Position numbers and translations under genes: made by a program. Of a DNA stretch of 64,000 nucleotides, positions 18,355-27,159 are shown one piece after another. How positions within the stretch are numbered: position 1 is the first letter of the stretch; every line of letters begins with the position of its first letter. The stretch covers positions 1 through 64,000 of the forward strand of contig NZ_JACGWU010000007.1 of assembly GCF_014137865.1 (NCBI RefSeq). Direction: 5' to 3'. This DNA is from Alpinimonas psychrophila (GTDB lineage: Bacteria; Actinomycetota; Actinomycetes; Actinomycetales; Microbacteriaceae). The notes below the pieces were generated by a model. It was not told the origin of the DNA. It was given only the letters and a program-made list of their open reading frames with translations, and searched no databases.

Positions 18355-19017
18355 GTGAAGACGCAACGGAGCGAACTCAGGTTGCGGGTGGGGTTGCTCG
18401 ATGATCACGCTCTTCTTCTTGACAGTATGTCGTGCTGGATTCTTGAGAACTGTCCAGATATGGAGGTTGTCGTTGCCTCGACGACATGGGTGGATTGTCT
18501 CCTCGATGAAAACTTTCCGCCGGATGTCTTTTTCATGGACTACCAACTGATCGAACCCATCTCAATTGAGGCTCGTATCCTGACGTGTCGCGCCGCGGGG
18601 GCGAAGGTTATCGTCATGAGCGCGCTCGCTGGGCCAGATATTCGACAACGTGTGGAGGATGCCGGCGCGGACGCTTTCTTCGTCAAATCTGAGCCCATGT
18701 ACGCCGTGGTTTCATTTGCCCGCAAGCTCTTTGGCATGCCGTCGTTGAACAACGGCGCACCCCACTTCGACGGACTCTCCAATGGCGCGCATATCGTTTC
18801 GGAGAGACCTAAACTCAGTGCCAGCGAACGTGAGGCACTACTCCTCTACGTGCACGGTAATTCCACTCGCGAAGTCGCCGATATCCTCAATGTTCACTAC
18901 GAGACGGCCAAGACGTTCCTGCGTCGGGCCAGGGAGAAGTACGCTAGAGCAGGTAGGCCGGCGTCTCGTCGGGCAGATCTTGTGCGGCGAGCAGCCGAGG
19001 ATGGATATCTCACCTAA
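18355..19017 (+). CDS. LuxR-type response regulator
   Basis: About 220 residues: receiver domain with the acidic pair in GLLDDHALLLDSM, phosphoacceptor Asp in VFFMDYQLI, the switch Ser in IVMSALAG and Lys in FFVKSEP; then a C-terminal LuxR HTH (KLSASEREALLLYVHGNSTR, EVADILNVHYETAKTFLRRA). All receiver residues are intact. GTG 18355 is preferred because GGGGTGG precedes it; an ATG at 18340 and a TTG at 18334 are in frame but lie inside the upstream gene. It completes the sensor cassette and is followed without a gap by thymidine kinase. Confidence 0.88.
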   Translation: MKTQRSELRLRVGLLDDHALLLDSMSCWILENCPDMEVVVASTTWVDCLLDENFPPDVFFMDYQLIEPISIEARILTCRAAGAKVIVMSALAGPDIRQRVEDAGADAFFVKSEPMYAVVSFARKLFGMPSLNNGAPHFDGLSNGAHIVSERPKLSASEREALLLYVHGNSTREVADILNVHYETAKTFLRRAREKYARAGRPASRRADLVRRAAEDGYLT

Positions 19018-19680
19018 ATGGCAAAGCTCTATTTTCGCTATGGCGCCATGAATAGCGGCAAAAGTACCGCAATGCTCCAGGCGGCATTCAACTACGAAGA
19101 ACGTGGCCATGCTGTCTTGATCGCGAAGCCCGCCGTCGATACCAAAGGCGACATGGGAATTTTGTCCCGCCTCGGGTTTAGTCGCAAGGCCGATTTCATC
19201 ATCAGCCCTGAATCCGACGCCTACGCCGTGTTCCAGCGATTGCGGGAAGAAGTCATCCGTAAAACGGGAGCCGATGTCAAATGCCTCCTGCTCGACGAAG
19301 CTCAGTTTCTTACTGAAGCTCAAGTGGACGACCTCCTCCGTATCGCCTTGCTCGAAGACGTGCCGGTCATCACCTACGGCATTCGCACCGACTTCCAGAC
19401 CGTGGCTTTTCCTGGTAGTCGTCGTCTCCTCGAGGTGTCGCACAGCATCGAAGAGCTGAAGACCATCTGTCGCTGCGGTCGAAAAGCCATTTTCAATGCC
19501 CGTAAACTTCAGGATCGCTACATCTTCAGTGGGGAACAGGTTGCCATCGATGGGGTTGCCGTTACCTATGAATCCCTCTGTGGAACGTGCTATCTCACCG
19601 AGAGTAACGGTGTGTTGAATGCCGGGCGACGCCAGTGGCCGGTGGCCTATACGTTCGAACCAGACCCCGACTTCACCTAA
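19018..19680 (+). CDS. tdk: Thymidine kinase
   Basis: A 220-residue type II thymidine kinase of the salvage pathway. P-loop GAMNSGKSTAML at about residue 9, KPAVDTKGD, the catalytic Glu in CLLLDEAQFL, TYGIRTDFQ, the zinc-binding Cys pairs CRCG and CGTC, and the lasso-loop substrate motif GVAVTYESLC. The ATG follows the response regulator stop directly (TAA then ATG), so it is likely co-transcribed with the sensor cassette, though no functional link is evident. Confidence 0.95.
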   Translation: MAKLYFRYGAMNSGKSTAMLQAAFNYEERGHAVLIAKPAVDTKGDMGILSRLGFSRKADFIISPESDAYAVFQRLREEVIRKTGADVKCLLLDEAQFLTEAQVDDLLRIALLEDVPVITYGIRTDFQTVAFPGSRRLLEVSHSIEELKTICRCGRKAIFNARKLQDRYIFSGEQVAIDGVAVTYESLCGTCYLTESNGVLNAGRRQWPVAYTFEPDPDFT

Positions 19681-19691
19681 GGATTTTAACT

Positions 19692-21014
19692 GTGCGCATT
19701 TCTGTGATTGGGTGCGGCTACTTGGGGGCAGTGCACGCTGCGGCCATGGCCGACGTGGGTCATGATGTCGTTGGAATCGACGTCGATGTTGCCAAAATTG
19801 CATTGCTCTCCGCGGGAAAGACCCCCTTTTTTGAGCCCGGATTACCGGAGATCTTGGCCTCGGCATTAGCCAGCGGGCGCCTCACCTTTACGACTGATAT
19901 TTCTGTGGCCTCGCGGTGCGACGTGCACTTCATTGCCGTGGGGACCCCGCAAAGCGCTGGTAGCAATGCGGCCGACATGCGGTTCGTCGATGCCGCAGTG
20001 ACGGCGCTCATTCCGCACCTCAACGACGGTGATCTCGTCGTTGGCAAGAGCACGGTACCCGTGGGAACAGCGGCTCGCTTGAGGGACATGATTGGGGCCT
20101 CAGGCTCAGCGGCCGAGCTCGCCTGGAATCCCGAATTCTTGCGTGAGGGACACGCGGTGACCGACACTATTTCCCCCGATCGCCTGGTCTACGGAATTGC
20201 CCCCGGAGATCGTCATGACGAATCTTTGCGCCTGTTGAACGCGGTCTATGCCTCGGCACTGGCCGCGGGTACCCCCGTTGTCGTTACCGACCTTGCCACG
20301 GCCGAACTGGTGAAGACTGCGGCCAACGCATTTTTGGCCACCAAGATCAGTTTCATCAATGCTATGAGTGAGATTACGGATGCGGTGGGGGCCAACATTA
20401 CCGAGCTCGCAGATGCCATTGGCTATGACGCTCGCATTGGTCGACGATTTCTTAACGCCGGGGTGGGCTTTGGGGGTGGATGTTTGCCAAAAGATATTCG
20501 AGCATTTGTCGCCCGCGCTGAGGAGTTGGGGCAGGGAGAATCCGTTGCCTTCCTCACAGAGGTAGATGTTATTAATCAACGTCAGCGCTCTAGAGTGACG
20601 AAGCTCGTCTGTGATGCTGTCACGCGCCAAGGCATCGAGGTGACGTCCGCTCGCATTGCGGTCTTGGGGCTTGCCTTCAAGCCTCACTCTGACGACGTAC
20701 GAGACTCTCCCGCCTTGGACGTTGCGCGCAACCTAGGTGCCCTCGGTGCCGATATCATCGCCTTTGATCCCGAGGCCAATGCGTCAGCGCAGGCTCGATT
20801 CCCCGCCCTCGTCACGGCGACCAGCATCGACGTCGTTCTAGCGGGCGCAGATGTGATTGTGCTCGTCACGGAATGGCCAGAATTTGTGGCCCTTGATCCC
20901 GTTCACGTGGCCACACTGGTGAGGCATCGTGCCATTGTTGACGCTCGAAACGTGCTGGACGCACAAGCCTGGCGAGCAGCGGGTTTCACCTTTGTGAGCA
21001 TGGGCCGTCCTTAA
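19692..21014 (+). CDS. ugd: UDP-glucose 6-dehydrogenase
   Basis: A 440-residue NAD-dependent enzyme that makes UDP-glucuronate for surface polysaccharides. N-terminal Rossmann domain VIGCGYLGAVHAAAMADVGH, FEPGLPEIL, the ATAELVKTAANAFLATKISF central helix, catalytic Cys264 in GVGFGGGCLPKDI, and the C-terminal nucleotide domain starting VLGLAFKPHSDDVRDSPAL. GTG 19692 has AAGGA eight bases upstream; longer readings begin inside tdk. It lies 11 bases after tdk. Confidence 0.93.
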   Translation: MRISVIGCGYLGAVHAAAMADVGHDVVGIDVDVAKIALLSAGKTPFFEPGLPEILASALASGRLTFTTDISVASRCDVHFIAVGTPQSAGSNAADMRFVDAAVTALIPHLNDGDLVVGKSTVPVGTAARLRDMIGASGSAAELAWNPEFLREGHAVTDTISPDRLVYGIAPGDRHDESLRLLNAVYASALAAGTPVVVTDLATAELVKTAANAFLATKISFINAMSEITDAVGANITELADAIGYDARIGRRFLNAGVGFGGGCLPKDIRAFVARAEELGQGESVAFLTEVDVINQRQRSRVTKLVCDAVTRQGIEVTSARIAVLGLAFKPHSDDVRDSPALDVARNLGALGADIIAFDPEANASAQARFPALVTATSIDVVLAGADVIVLVTEWPEFVALDPVHVATLVRHRAIVDARNVLDAQAWRAAGFTFVSMGRP

Positions 21015-21054
21015 GGCTTTTCATCTGCTCCGAACTTAGCGTAAAGATAAAAAA

Positions 21055-21090
21055 CAAGCGGTGCGACCCTTGTGAGGATCGCACCGCTTG
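21055..21090 (-). terminator. Terminator of the permease operon
   Basis: Perfect 12-bp stem CAAGCGGTGCGA (21055-21066) with TCGCACCGCTTG (21079-21090), 12-base loop. On the minus strand it is followed by a T run (the A run at 21049-21054), as expected for the end of the amidohydrolase-permease transcript. It may also stop reads from ugd. Confidence 0.85.
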
Positions 21091-21112
21091 TGCCCCACGG
21101 GACGGGCGGTTC

Positions 21113-22489
21113 CTATTCCTTCAGGTCGAGCATGGGGGTCTTACGCTTGAAGCCACGGGTGAGCACTAAGAGATAGACGAACCCAATCGCAAGCCAAATG
21201 AGGCCTACGGTAAGAGCGCGCGGCGAGAGGCTCGTCCACAGCCAGAGCGTCAAGGCAACACCAATCGCAGGCACGACGAAGTAGATCAGGGTGTTCACTC
21301 CGCCGCGTTTCTTTTCGTCAAAGAAGTAGTGCTTGATAACCGAGAGGTTAACCGCCGTGAACGCAATGAGTGCCCCGAAGCTGATCATCTCGGCGAGGAG
21401 ACTCAGGTCGATCCAGATTGCCGCGAGCGAGATGACCGACACAATCAGGATGGACAACACCGGGGTGCTGAAGCGAACGCTGATGCGTCCAAAGACGCGG
21501 CGGGGAAGAACTCCGTCTCGTCCCATCGCGAACAGGATGCGCGATACCGATGCCTGCGACGTTAACGCCGACCCCATTGCGCCGGCTACATAGGCGGCGA
21601 TGAAGAAGGTGGAGAGGAATGCTCCGCCGGCCTTGACCATGACGTCGAGGGACGCGGCATCCACGCTCGTAAATGCAGCGTTGTCGGGCAGGACCAACTG
21701 GCTGAGCCACGCGAGAAAAATGAAGATGAGTCCCGCGGCGATGGTCGTTATCATGATGGCCTTGGGCAGGCTGCGCTTGGGGTCGCGCGTCTCTTCGGCC
21801 AGTGTCGACACGGAGTCGAAACCGAGGAAGGAAAGGCACAGAACCGCGGCGCCGGCGACGAGTGGTCCGAATCCTGAGGTGCTTCCGTCTCCCGTGAAAG
21901 GCGCGAGGAGGTCGACGCTGGTGCCACTGTTGACGGCGCCCACGGACATGGCGGCAAAAACCACAATGAAGATAATCTGGATGGCCAGAATCAGAATGTT
22001 TGCGCGGGCCACCGAGACGATTCCGATGATGTTGAGAAAGGTCACGATAGCAATCGTGGCCAGAACGAAGATCCAGGCGGGAACATCCGGGAAAGCGGCG
22101 TGCAGATACAGACCGATGACGAGGTAGTTAATCATGGGCAAGAAGAGATAGTCGAGCATGAGCGCCCACCCCGTCAGAAAGCCCAATCCAGGGCCGAAGC
22201 TGCGCTGAGTGTACGTGTAGGCCGAACCGGCAAACGGATAGGCTCGCGCCATCTGGCCGTAGGAGCGTGCCGTGAAGACCATGGCAATGAGGGTGACAAT
22301 GTAAGCCGCCGGTAGGCGCCCACCCGTCAGCTGGGTCACGAAACCGTAGGTGGTGAAGACCGTCAGGGGAACCATATAGACGAGGCCGAATAGCACCAGA
22401 GAGGGAACGCCCAAGACGCGTTTGAGGTGCCCCTGTTCGGCGCCGCCCATCATGGTCTTTGCTGATTCGGAGTTTGTTTCTACAGCCAT
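21113..22489 (-). CDS. APC superfamily amino acid/amine permease
   Basis: A 458-residue membrane transporter with about 12 helices. Family hallmarks: VLFGLVYMVPLTVFTTYGFV in helix 1, MARAYPFAGSAYTYTQRSFG before helix 3, and FLGFDSVSTLAEETRDPKRS between helices 6 and 7. Substrate cannot be read; amino acids or amines are usual. AGGA lies eight bases before the ATG. It starts 19 bases after the amidohydrolase stop on the same strand, so the two form an operon that probably imports and hydrolyses the same N-acyl or amide compound. Confidence 0.88.
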   Translation of the reverse strand: MAVETNSESAKTMMGGAEQGHLKRVLGVPSLVLFGLVYMVPLTVFTTYGFVTQLTGGRLPAAYIVTLIAMVFTARSYGQMARAYPFAGSAYTYTQRSFGPGLGFLTGWALMLDYLFLPMINYLVIGLYLHAAFPDVPAWIFVLATIAIVTFLNIIGIVSVARANILILAIQIIFIVVFAAMSVGAVNSGTSVDLLAPFTGDGSTSGFGPLVAGAAVLCLSFLGFDSVSTLAEETRDPKRSLPKAIMITTIAAGLIFIFLAWLSQLVLPDNAAFTSVDAASLDVMVKAGGAFLSTFFIAAYVAGAMGSALTSQASVSRILFAMGRDGVLPRRVFGRISVRFSTPVLSILIVSVISLAAIWIDLSLLAEMISFGALIAFTAVNLSVIKHYFFDEKKRGGVNTLIYFVVPAIGVALTLWLWTSLSPRALTVGLIWLAIGFVYLLVLTRGFKRKTPMLDLKE

Positions 22490-22508
22490 GGAGGTGTCCT
22501 ATTCGTTG

Positions 22509-24197
22509 TTATTTGTTGTGCGCGGAATGCGTCGTTGCACCCGCGAGGTAGGTACCCAAAATGCCGATGGTCGGCATGAGAGAAGGTGTCGTGGCTCGGG
22601 GATCGGCTGAGAGCCAGACGAGGTCGGCACTGGCGCCAATCTCGATGATGCCCCACGGGGCTCCCGTCAGGTCGGCGAAAGCCTGTTTCGCGACTCCCGT
22701 CGAGTATGCCGCCAAGGCTGTTTCGGCAGAGATGATTTCGCGTGGAACCCACCCCCCTTCGGGGAGACCATCATTGGTGGTGCGCGATGTCGCTACAGCG
22801 ATGCCATCAAGGGGCGCAGCGGAGGAGACGGGCCAGTCAGACCCGAAGGCCAGAGACGCCCCAGACTCCGTCAGCGAGGCCATCTGATATTGCCGGGCGC
22901 TGCGTTCTGTGCCCAGGCGAGGAACGGTCAGCACCATCATGAGCGCATCCAGCTGCGCCCACAGCGGTTGCATGGTTGCTATCACGCCGAGAGAGGCAAA
23001 CCGCGCCAGATCGGCAGCATCGGCTAATTGAACGTGAGCAACAACCGCGCGGCGGTCGCGAGGACCGTTCACGGCGTTGGCGTGTTCGATGGCATCCAGT
23101 GCAACGCGCACGGCGGCATCCCCAATGGCATGAATGTGGGTTTGAAATCCTTCAGCATCGATAGTCGCAACGGCGCTCGCGAGGTCTTCGGGGGTCCATA
23201 CCAGCATGCCGTGATCGTGCAACCCGGAGCAGTAGGGCTCTAGGAGCGCCCCTGTTTCGTTTTCCACGACGCCATCGGCGAAGAACTTGATGCTGTGGGC
23301 GGTGAGGAGAGGGTGTCCGAGGGCCTCGACGCGATCACGCGCTGCGATGAGGGCCGGGAGGGACGCCGGAAACGTTCGAGGGTCCGCGAGAAAAGCGAGA
23401 TTGATGCGCGTGGAGAGGGCGCCCTGCGTCGCGGCCGCGAGAAACGCGTCAATGTCGGTACCCTCGACCCAGGCATCCTGCACCCAGGTCACACCGAGTC
23501 CCGCGTAGTGTGCCGTCGCCCGTCGCAGCGCCTCCACTTTTTGGTCGAGGGTGAAAGGAGGGCAGACGGCACTCAACAGATCGATGGCTCCCCACTCACG
23601 CAGGGTGCCCAGGGGGGACCCATCGGCTCGGCGGGGAATTTCTCCGAGCACCGGTTCTGGGCTGTCTGCCGTAATTTCCGCGAGTTCAAGTGCGCGGCTG
23701 TTGCACCACACCGTGTGGTAGTCCCAGGCGCGCAGCATGACGGGACGATCGCTGACAGCTTCGTCTAGCCAGCGCGCATCGAAGAGCCCGTTCGGAGCGA
23801 GGCTGCCGTCGTAGGAGGCTCCGACGATCCATTCCTGCTCGGGGTTGGCCTCAGCAAAGCGTCGGACTTCCTCCACGATTTCGGCGACGCTCTGACCGGC
23901 CCGCACACGGGGGCCAAATTCCTCGAGTCCGCCATAGAGGGGATGCGCGTGGCCATCGCCAAAGGAGGGCATCAGAAACCCTCCGCCCAAGTCCACGTGG
24001 GTGATTTCTAAGCTCGACGTGGCTACAGCCGCCAACGCGTCCTCGTCAAGAGCAACAATGCGGCCGCCCTGCACGAGGAGTGCGGAGGCATCGGTTTTAT
24101 CTGCTCCCTGCCAGATCACTCCGTTTTCAAACAGCACAGAATTGGCACTGCCATCGGAGGAGAACGGGAGGGCTTTTGCGCCTAAGGAGTTTGACAA
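22509..24197 (-). CDS. YtcJ-type amidohydrolase
   Basis: A metal-dependent hydrolase of the amidohydrolase superfamily, about 542-562 residues. After a short beta-sandwich segment (ALLVQGGRIVALDEDAL) come the metal ligands in MPSFGDGHAHPLYGG, SYDGSLAPNGLFDARWLDE, a HIHAIGDAAVRVALDA segment, and FGSDWPVSSAAPLDGI near the end. Substrate unknown. TTG 24197 has GGAG upstream; GTG 24137 (LFENGVIW) is an equally plausible start. The frame is open to 24287 and beyond, but that would place the TetR operator at 24225-24245 within the gene. Confidence 0.85.
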   Translation of the reverse strand: MSNSLGAKALPFSSDGSANSVLFENGVIWQGADKTDASALLVQGGRIVALDEDALAAVATSSLEITHVDLGGGFLMPSFGDGHAHPLYGGLEEFGPRVRAGQSVAEIVEEVRRFAEANPEQEWIVGASYDGSLAPNGLFDARWLDEAVSDRPVMLRAWDYHTVWCNSRALELAEITADSPEPVLGEIPRRADGSPLGTLREWGAIDLLSAVCPPFTLDQKVEALRRATAHYAGLGVTWVQDAWVEGTDIDAFLAAATQGALSTRINLAFLADPRTFPASLPALIAARDRVEALGHPLLTAHSIKFFADGVVENETGALLEPYCSGLHDHGMLVWTPEDLASAVATIDAEGFQTHIHAIGDAAVRVALDAIEHANAVNGPRDRRAVVAHVQLADAADLARFASLGVIATMQPLWAQLDALMMVLTVPRLGTERSARQYQMASLTESGASLAFGSDWPVSSAAPLDGIAVATSRTTNDGLPEGGWVPREIISAETALAAYSTGVAKQAFADLTGAPWGIIEIGASADLVWLSADPRATTPSLMPTIGILGTYLAGATTHSAHNK

Positions 24198-24224
24198 GAA
24201 GGGTGCTCCAGAGAGAGGTGTCAA

Positions 24225-24245
24225 AATACGAACGACGTTCGTATT
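24225..24245. promoter_or_regulatory. Perfect 10-1-10 palindrome between tetR and the amidohydrolase
   Basis: AATACGAACG (24225-24234), one central A, then CGTTCGTATT (24236-24245). It lies in the divergent gap, next to a TTGACA -35-like box for the minus strand (24219-24224). Size and symmetry are those of a TetR operator, so the adjacent TetR probably controls both directions. Confidence 0.85.
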
Positions 24246-24302
24246 GAGTAGAGTAGCGGTTTCCGAGAAGAAAACGTGAATAGTCATTCTGGGAGGAGCC
24301 CG

Positions 24303-24929
24303 GTGGTACTTAAGCCTCGCCAAATTGCGCTCGCCGCGCTTGATCTCGTCGATACTGACGGGAGCGAAGCCCTGACCATGAAGCGGCTCGCGACACGATT
24401 GAATCGTCGGCCATCCTCGCTGTACAACCACATTGAGGGCCGTGTTGATCTCATCGAGCGCATGAGAGCGCTCATTGTTGAGGACATCGACGTGTCGTTC
24501 TTCGCTCTTAAAGACTGGGACGATGCTTTGCAGGATTGGGCCTATTCCTATCTGGCAGCGTTCGCCGCTCGCCCAAACTGCATTCGCCTGCTCGCGACGA
24601 CCCCCATCACCGATCCGTCGACGCTGCGAATGTATGAGACCGTTGTCAGCGCACTGTGCTCGGCGGGGTGGCCCGATGGTGACGCAGTGGCCGTAATGCG
24701 CACGGTTGAAGCTCACGTCCTGGGTTCTGCGCTAGATATCGTCGCCCCCGAGTCGTTGCTCACCGCCGAGGTCGTTCCCCGCGAGCTGGTCTCGTTGCGC
24801 CGGTCTCTCGATCCGGCGAACGTGAAACATTCCACTGCGCGTTTTGCCTTTAGGCTCGGAATCCCCGCGCTCATCGCCGGGCTCGCGAAAGGTCTGAGGC
24901 ACGAGGCAAAAGATGAAACGAAGGGATGA
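24303..24929 (+). CDS. TetR family transcriptional regulator
   Basis: A 208-residue repressor. N-terminal HTH in residues 1-50 (RQIALAALDLVDTDGSEALT, MKRLATRLNRRPSSLYNHIE), followed by an all-helical ligand domain with a TetR_C-like pattern. GTG 24303 is chosen because GGAGGA (24292-24297) is ideally placed; an earlier in-frame GTG at 24276 has no ribosome binding site. It is divergent from the amidohydrolase-permease operon with a 21-bp palindrome between them, and its stop overlaps the next LuxR-type gene (ATGA). Confidence 0.9.
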   Translation: MVLKPRQIALAALDLVDTDGSEALTMKRLATRLNRRPSSLYNHIEGRVDLIERMRALIVEDIDVSFFALKDWDDALQDWAYSYLAAFAARPNCIRLLATTPITDPSTLRMYETVVSALCSAGWPDGDAVAVMRTVEAHVLGSALDIVAPESLLTAEVVPRELVSLRRSLDPANVKHSTARFAFRLGIPALIAGLAKGLRHEAKDETKG

Positions 24930-26014
24930 CAATCATTCCTGAGGTGACCGGTACCTTCTCCGACCACGGCGATCCCGGGACGTGGTCGATTCGCCATGTC
25001 ATCCGGTCGATGGCACGCGGCAATGCCGACGACGTGATTCCGCAGAGTACAGCGGAGCTCATGCAACGGTTCCTTCGAGACCTGCACGATATTCTCCCCT
25101 ATGACGCTGCTCAGTTACTCGTTTTTGACCGCACAAATGACCGACATCATGAGCTTGCCAGGGAAGGATACTCGAGTCTGGTTGCGGGGGTCATGGCTCA
25201 TGAATTCACCAAGGATTGGCCTAAGCCAATCTGGCTCCCGGTGAACCCGGGGGACAATTTGCCTCCCACGATCGGATCCGAGCAGGACCTTCCTGACAGC
25301 TTTCGACGGTCAGCGATTTACCTTAACTTCCTGCATCCAGCGGGTTACCGCGATGGTCTCACCTTCGAGCTGAACCACCGCGGTCGCTATGTCGGCCTTG
25401 TCAATATTTCGTCGAAGACTCCTCACTTCTATTCCGATGAGATTCGACGTCGCAGCCAAGCAATGAGTTCAATTCTGGGATTCGTTGCGAACGCCACCGC
25501 TCGCGAAATGGAACGAGTTCCCTCCCATTCTCGCGCGGCGGTTCTCTCGCGAGACGGGCACATCGCACCTCTTGCCGGTCGAGGCCAGTCTCGACTCGCC
25601 CAGCAACCCGAATTCTTGTCGGCCCTTGTTCCCTTGTTCACCATGGTCGGCGAAGACGTGTATTTTCTGTGGGATCTCGACCGCCAGTGGTACAGAGTTC
25701 ACGTCCAGCATCAGAGGGACGATTCCATGCAGGGCGCGGAGCATCTCATTATCGTCGAAGCACCGATCAGTCGGCCCTTTAGCCTGACTCCCACCGAGAT
25801 CCGCGTTCTGACGTACATGTCTTCGTGCCCGTCAAACGAGGCCATTGCCGTTGCCCTGAGCATCAGTATTCGAACCGTTCACTCGCACGTGGCAAGCATT
25901 TTGGCCAAGTTGGATTGCTCCCGGCGTTCGCAAGCTGTTTCGAGCGCCATTCGGAACGGACTCTTCCGCCCCGAGCCCAATACGCTGGCGTCGCTCGAGC
26001 GAATTGTTACATAA
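24926..26014 (+). CDS. LuxR-type regulator with GAF-like N-terminus
   Basis: A 362-residue regulator. Residues 40-190 look like a GAF-type sensory domain (ILPYDAAQLLVFDRTND, YVGLVNISSKTPHFYSDEIR); the C-terminal 65 residues are a LuxR HTH (LTPTEIRVLTYMSSC, NEAIAVALSISIRTVHSHVA, SILAKLDC). There is no receiver domain, so it probably senses a ligand directly. It is translationally coupled to the TetR gene and lies 155 bases upstream of the ABC transporter/deacetylase operon, which it may control (inference from position). Confidence 0.85.
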   Translation: MTIIPEVTGTFSDHGDPGTWSIRHVIRSMARGNADDVIPQSTAELMQRFLRDLHDILPYDAAQLLVFDRTNDRHHELAREGYSSLVAGVMAHEFTKDWPKPIWLPVNPGDNLPPTIGSEQDLPDSFRRSAIYLNFLHPAGYRDGLTFELNHRGRYVGLVNISSKTPHFYSDEIRRRSQAMSSILGFVANATAREMERVPSHSRAAVLSRDGHIAPLAGRGQSRLAQQPEFLSALVPLFTMVGEDVYFLWDLDRQWYRVHVQHQRDDSMQGAEHLIIVEAPISRPFSLTPTEIRVLTYMSSCPSNEAIAVALSISIRTVHSHVASILAKLDCSRRSQAVSSAIRNGLFRPEPNTLASLERIVT

Positions 26015-26061
26015 ACGTCTTCAAAACGTCGGTATTTATGCCGATAACGCCGCCTCGTGCA

Positions 26062-26142
26062 AAACCTAGACTCCCCAACAAGGACTTTGCAGCACCCTTT
26101 CGTTGAGGGTGGCTCACGGTATCTAGGTTTCGCCCCCCCCCC
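26062..26142. repeat. 9-bp inverted repeat and ten-C tract before the ABC operon
   Basis: AAACCTAGA (26062-26070) and its reverse complement TCTAGGTTT (26122-26130) are separated by 51 bases, followed by ten consecutive C at 26133-26142, 27 bases upstream of ATG 26170. The arms could form a regulator site or fold the leader RNA. Homopolymer runs of this length are prone to slippage. Confidence 0.6.
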
Positions 26143-26169
26143 ACTCCAATTAGAAAAGAGGCAATACGA

Positions 26170-27147
26170 ATGTTGTCAAAGAAAATCCTCGGTGGAATAA
26201 GTATCGCTCTTGCATTTGCTCTCTCCCTTGCGGGTTGCTCATCAAGTCCAGTAGCAGACAGCCCAGCCGAAAGCAAAGGCGCCATTGCGATGAGCTTTGG
26301 TGGTCTCGACATTCCCATCTGGAATGACATGTTGTCCATCATGGAACCACAGATAACCGCCGCGGGTTATAAGTTCCTCACCGATGACCCTAAATGGGAC
26401 ATCCAGACCCAGGTATCGGATTGGCAAAATTGGGTCCAGCGTGGTGACGTCAAGACAATCATGGGCTACCCCGTCCAATCGGATTCAATGGTGAACGTCA
26501 CGCAAGAGGCTCAAAACGCTGGGATTTCAGTTCTTGGCTATGCCGGCAAATGGGAGGGGACCTCTTTTTCCCTCGTTTTGAACAACTTCGAGGACGGCAA
26601 GACGCTGGGCGAAGCTGCCGGAAAGTGGATCATCGATAAGTACGGTAAAACGACACCTCAACCCGTCGCTCTTCTCGGTTACTGGGAAACGGACCTCGGC
26701 CGTGAACGATCCGAGGGCATTAAAGCCGGCCTCGCTTCGAGCGGTGCCAACGTGACAATCAATGAGCTGTCCGTCATCAACCTTGATGATGGCTACAAGG
26801 CGGCTCAGAACCAGTTGGCGGCATTCCCTGACACGAAAATCTTCTTGGGCATGGCTTCCGAACCCACTGAAGGGGCTTACCAGTTCCTCATGGACTCGGG
26901 CGTAGCGCCAGATGATGACAGTTACCTGTTGGGGGCGCTAGATGCCACAGATTCGATTCTCGATATTTACCTCACCCCGAACTCAATCTGGCACCTCAGC
27001 TATATCCTCCCCGCGAAATCCCTTGCCGACGCTATGGTCAAAATGATGATTGGCGCCGCGGAAGGAACGCTCACGGCAGATATTGAAATCGCTTCAACGC
27101 AGGTCACCCGCGAGAACGCGGCGTCCTTCTATTCTGCAAAGAACTAG
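26170..27147 (+). CDS. Ribose-type ABC transporter substrate-binding lipoprotein
   Basis: A 325-residue secreted lipoprotein: signal peptide with lipobox LAGC (Cys at about residue 22), a Ser-rich linker, then a Peripla_BP_4-type fold (GAIAMSFGGLDIPIWNDMLS, DVKTIMGYPVQSDSMVNVTQ, ISVLGYAGKWEG). This class binds pentoses, autoinducer-2 and related small polar ligands. GAGGCAAT lies upstream of the ATG. First gene of a four-gene operon with ATPase, permease and a deacetylase-like hydrolase, which suggests the ligand may be an N-acetylated compound. Confidence 0.88.
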   Translation: MLSKKILGGISIALAFALSLAGCSSSPVADSPAESKGAIAMSFGGLDIPIWNDMLSIMEPQITAAGYKFLTDDPKWDIQTQVSDWQNWVQRGDVKTIMGYPVQSDSMVNVTQEAQNAGISVLGYAGKWEGTSFSLVLNNFEDGKTLGEAAGKWIIDKYGKTTPQPVALLGYWETDLGRERSEGIKAGLASSGANVTINELSVINLDDGYKAAQNQLAAFPDTKIFLGMASEPTEGAYQFLMDSGVAPDDDSYLLGALDATDSILDIYLTPNSIWHLSYILPAKSLADAMVKMMIGAAEGTLTADIEIASTQVTRENAASFYSAKN

Positions 27148-27159
27148 GGCGGCAAGACA

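Noticed and set aside
24276-24302. GTG start for tetR at 24276
   Set aside because: No ribosome binding site before it, while GGAGGA precedes GTG 24303.
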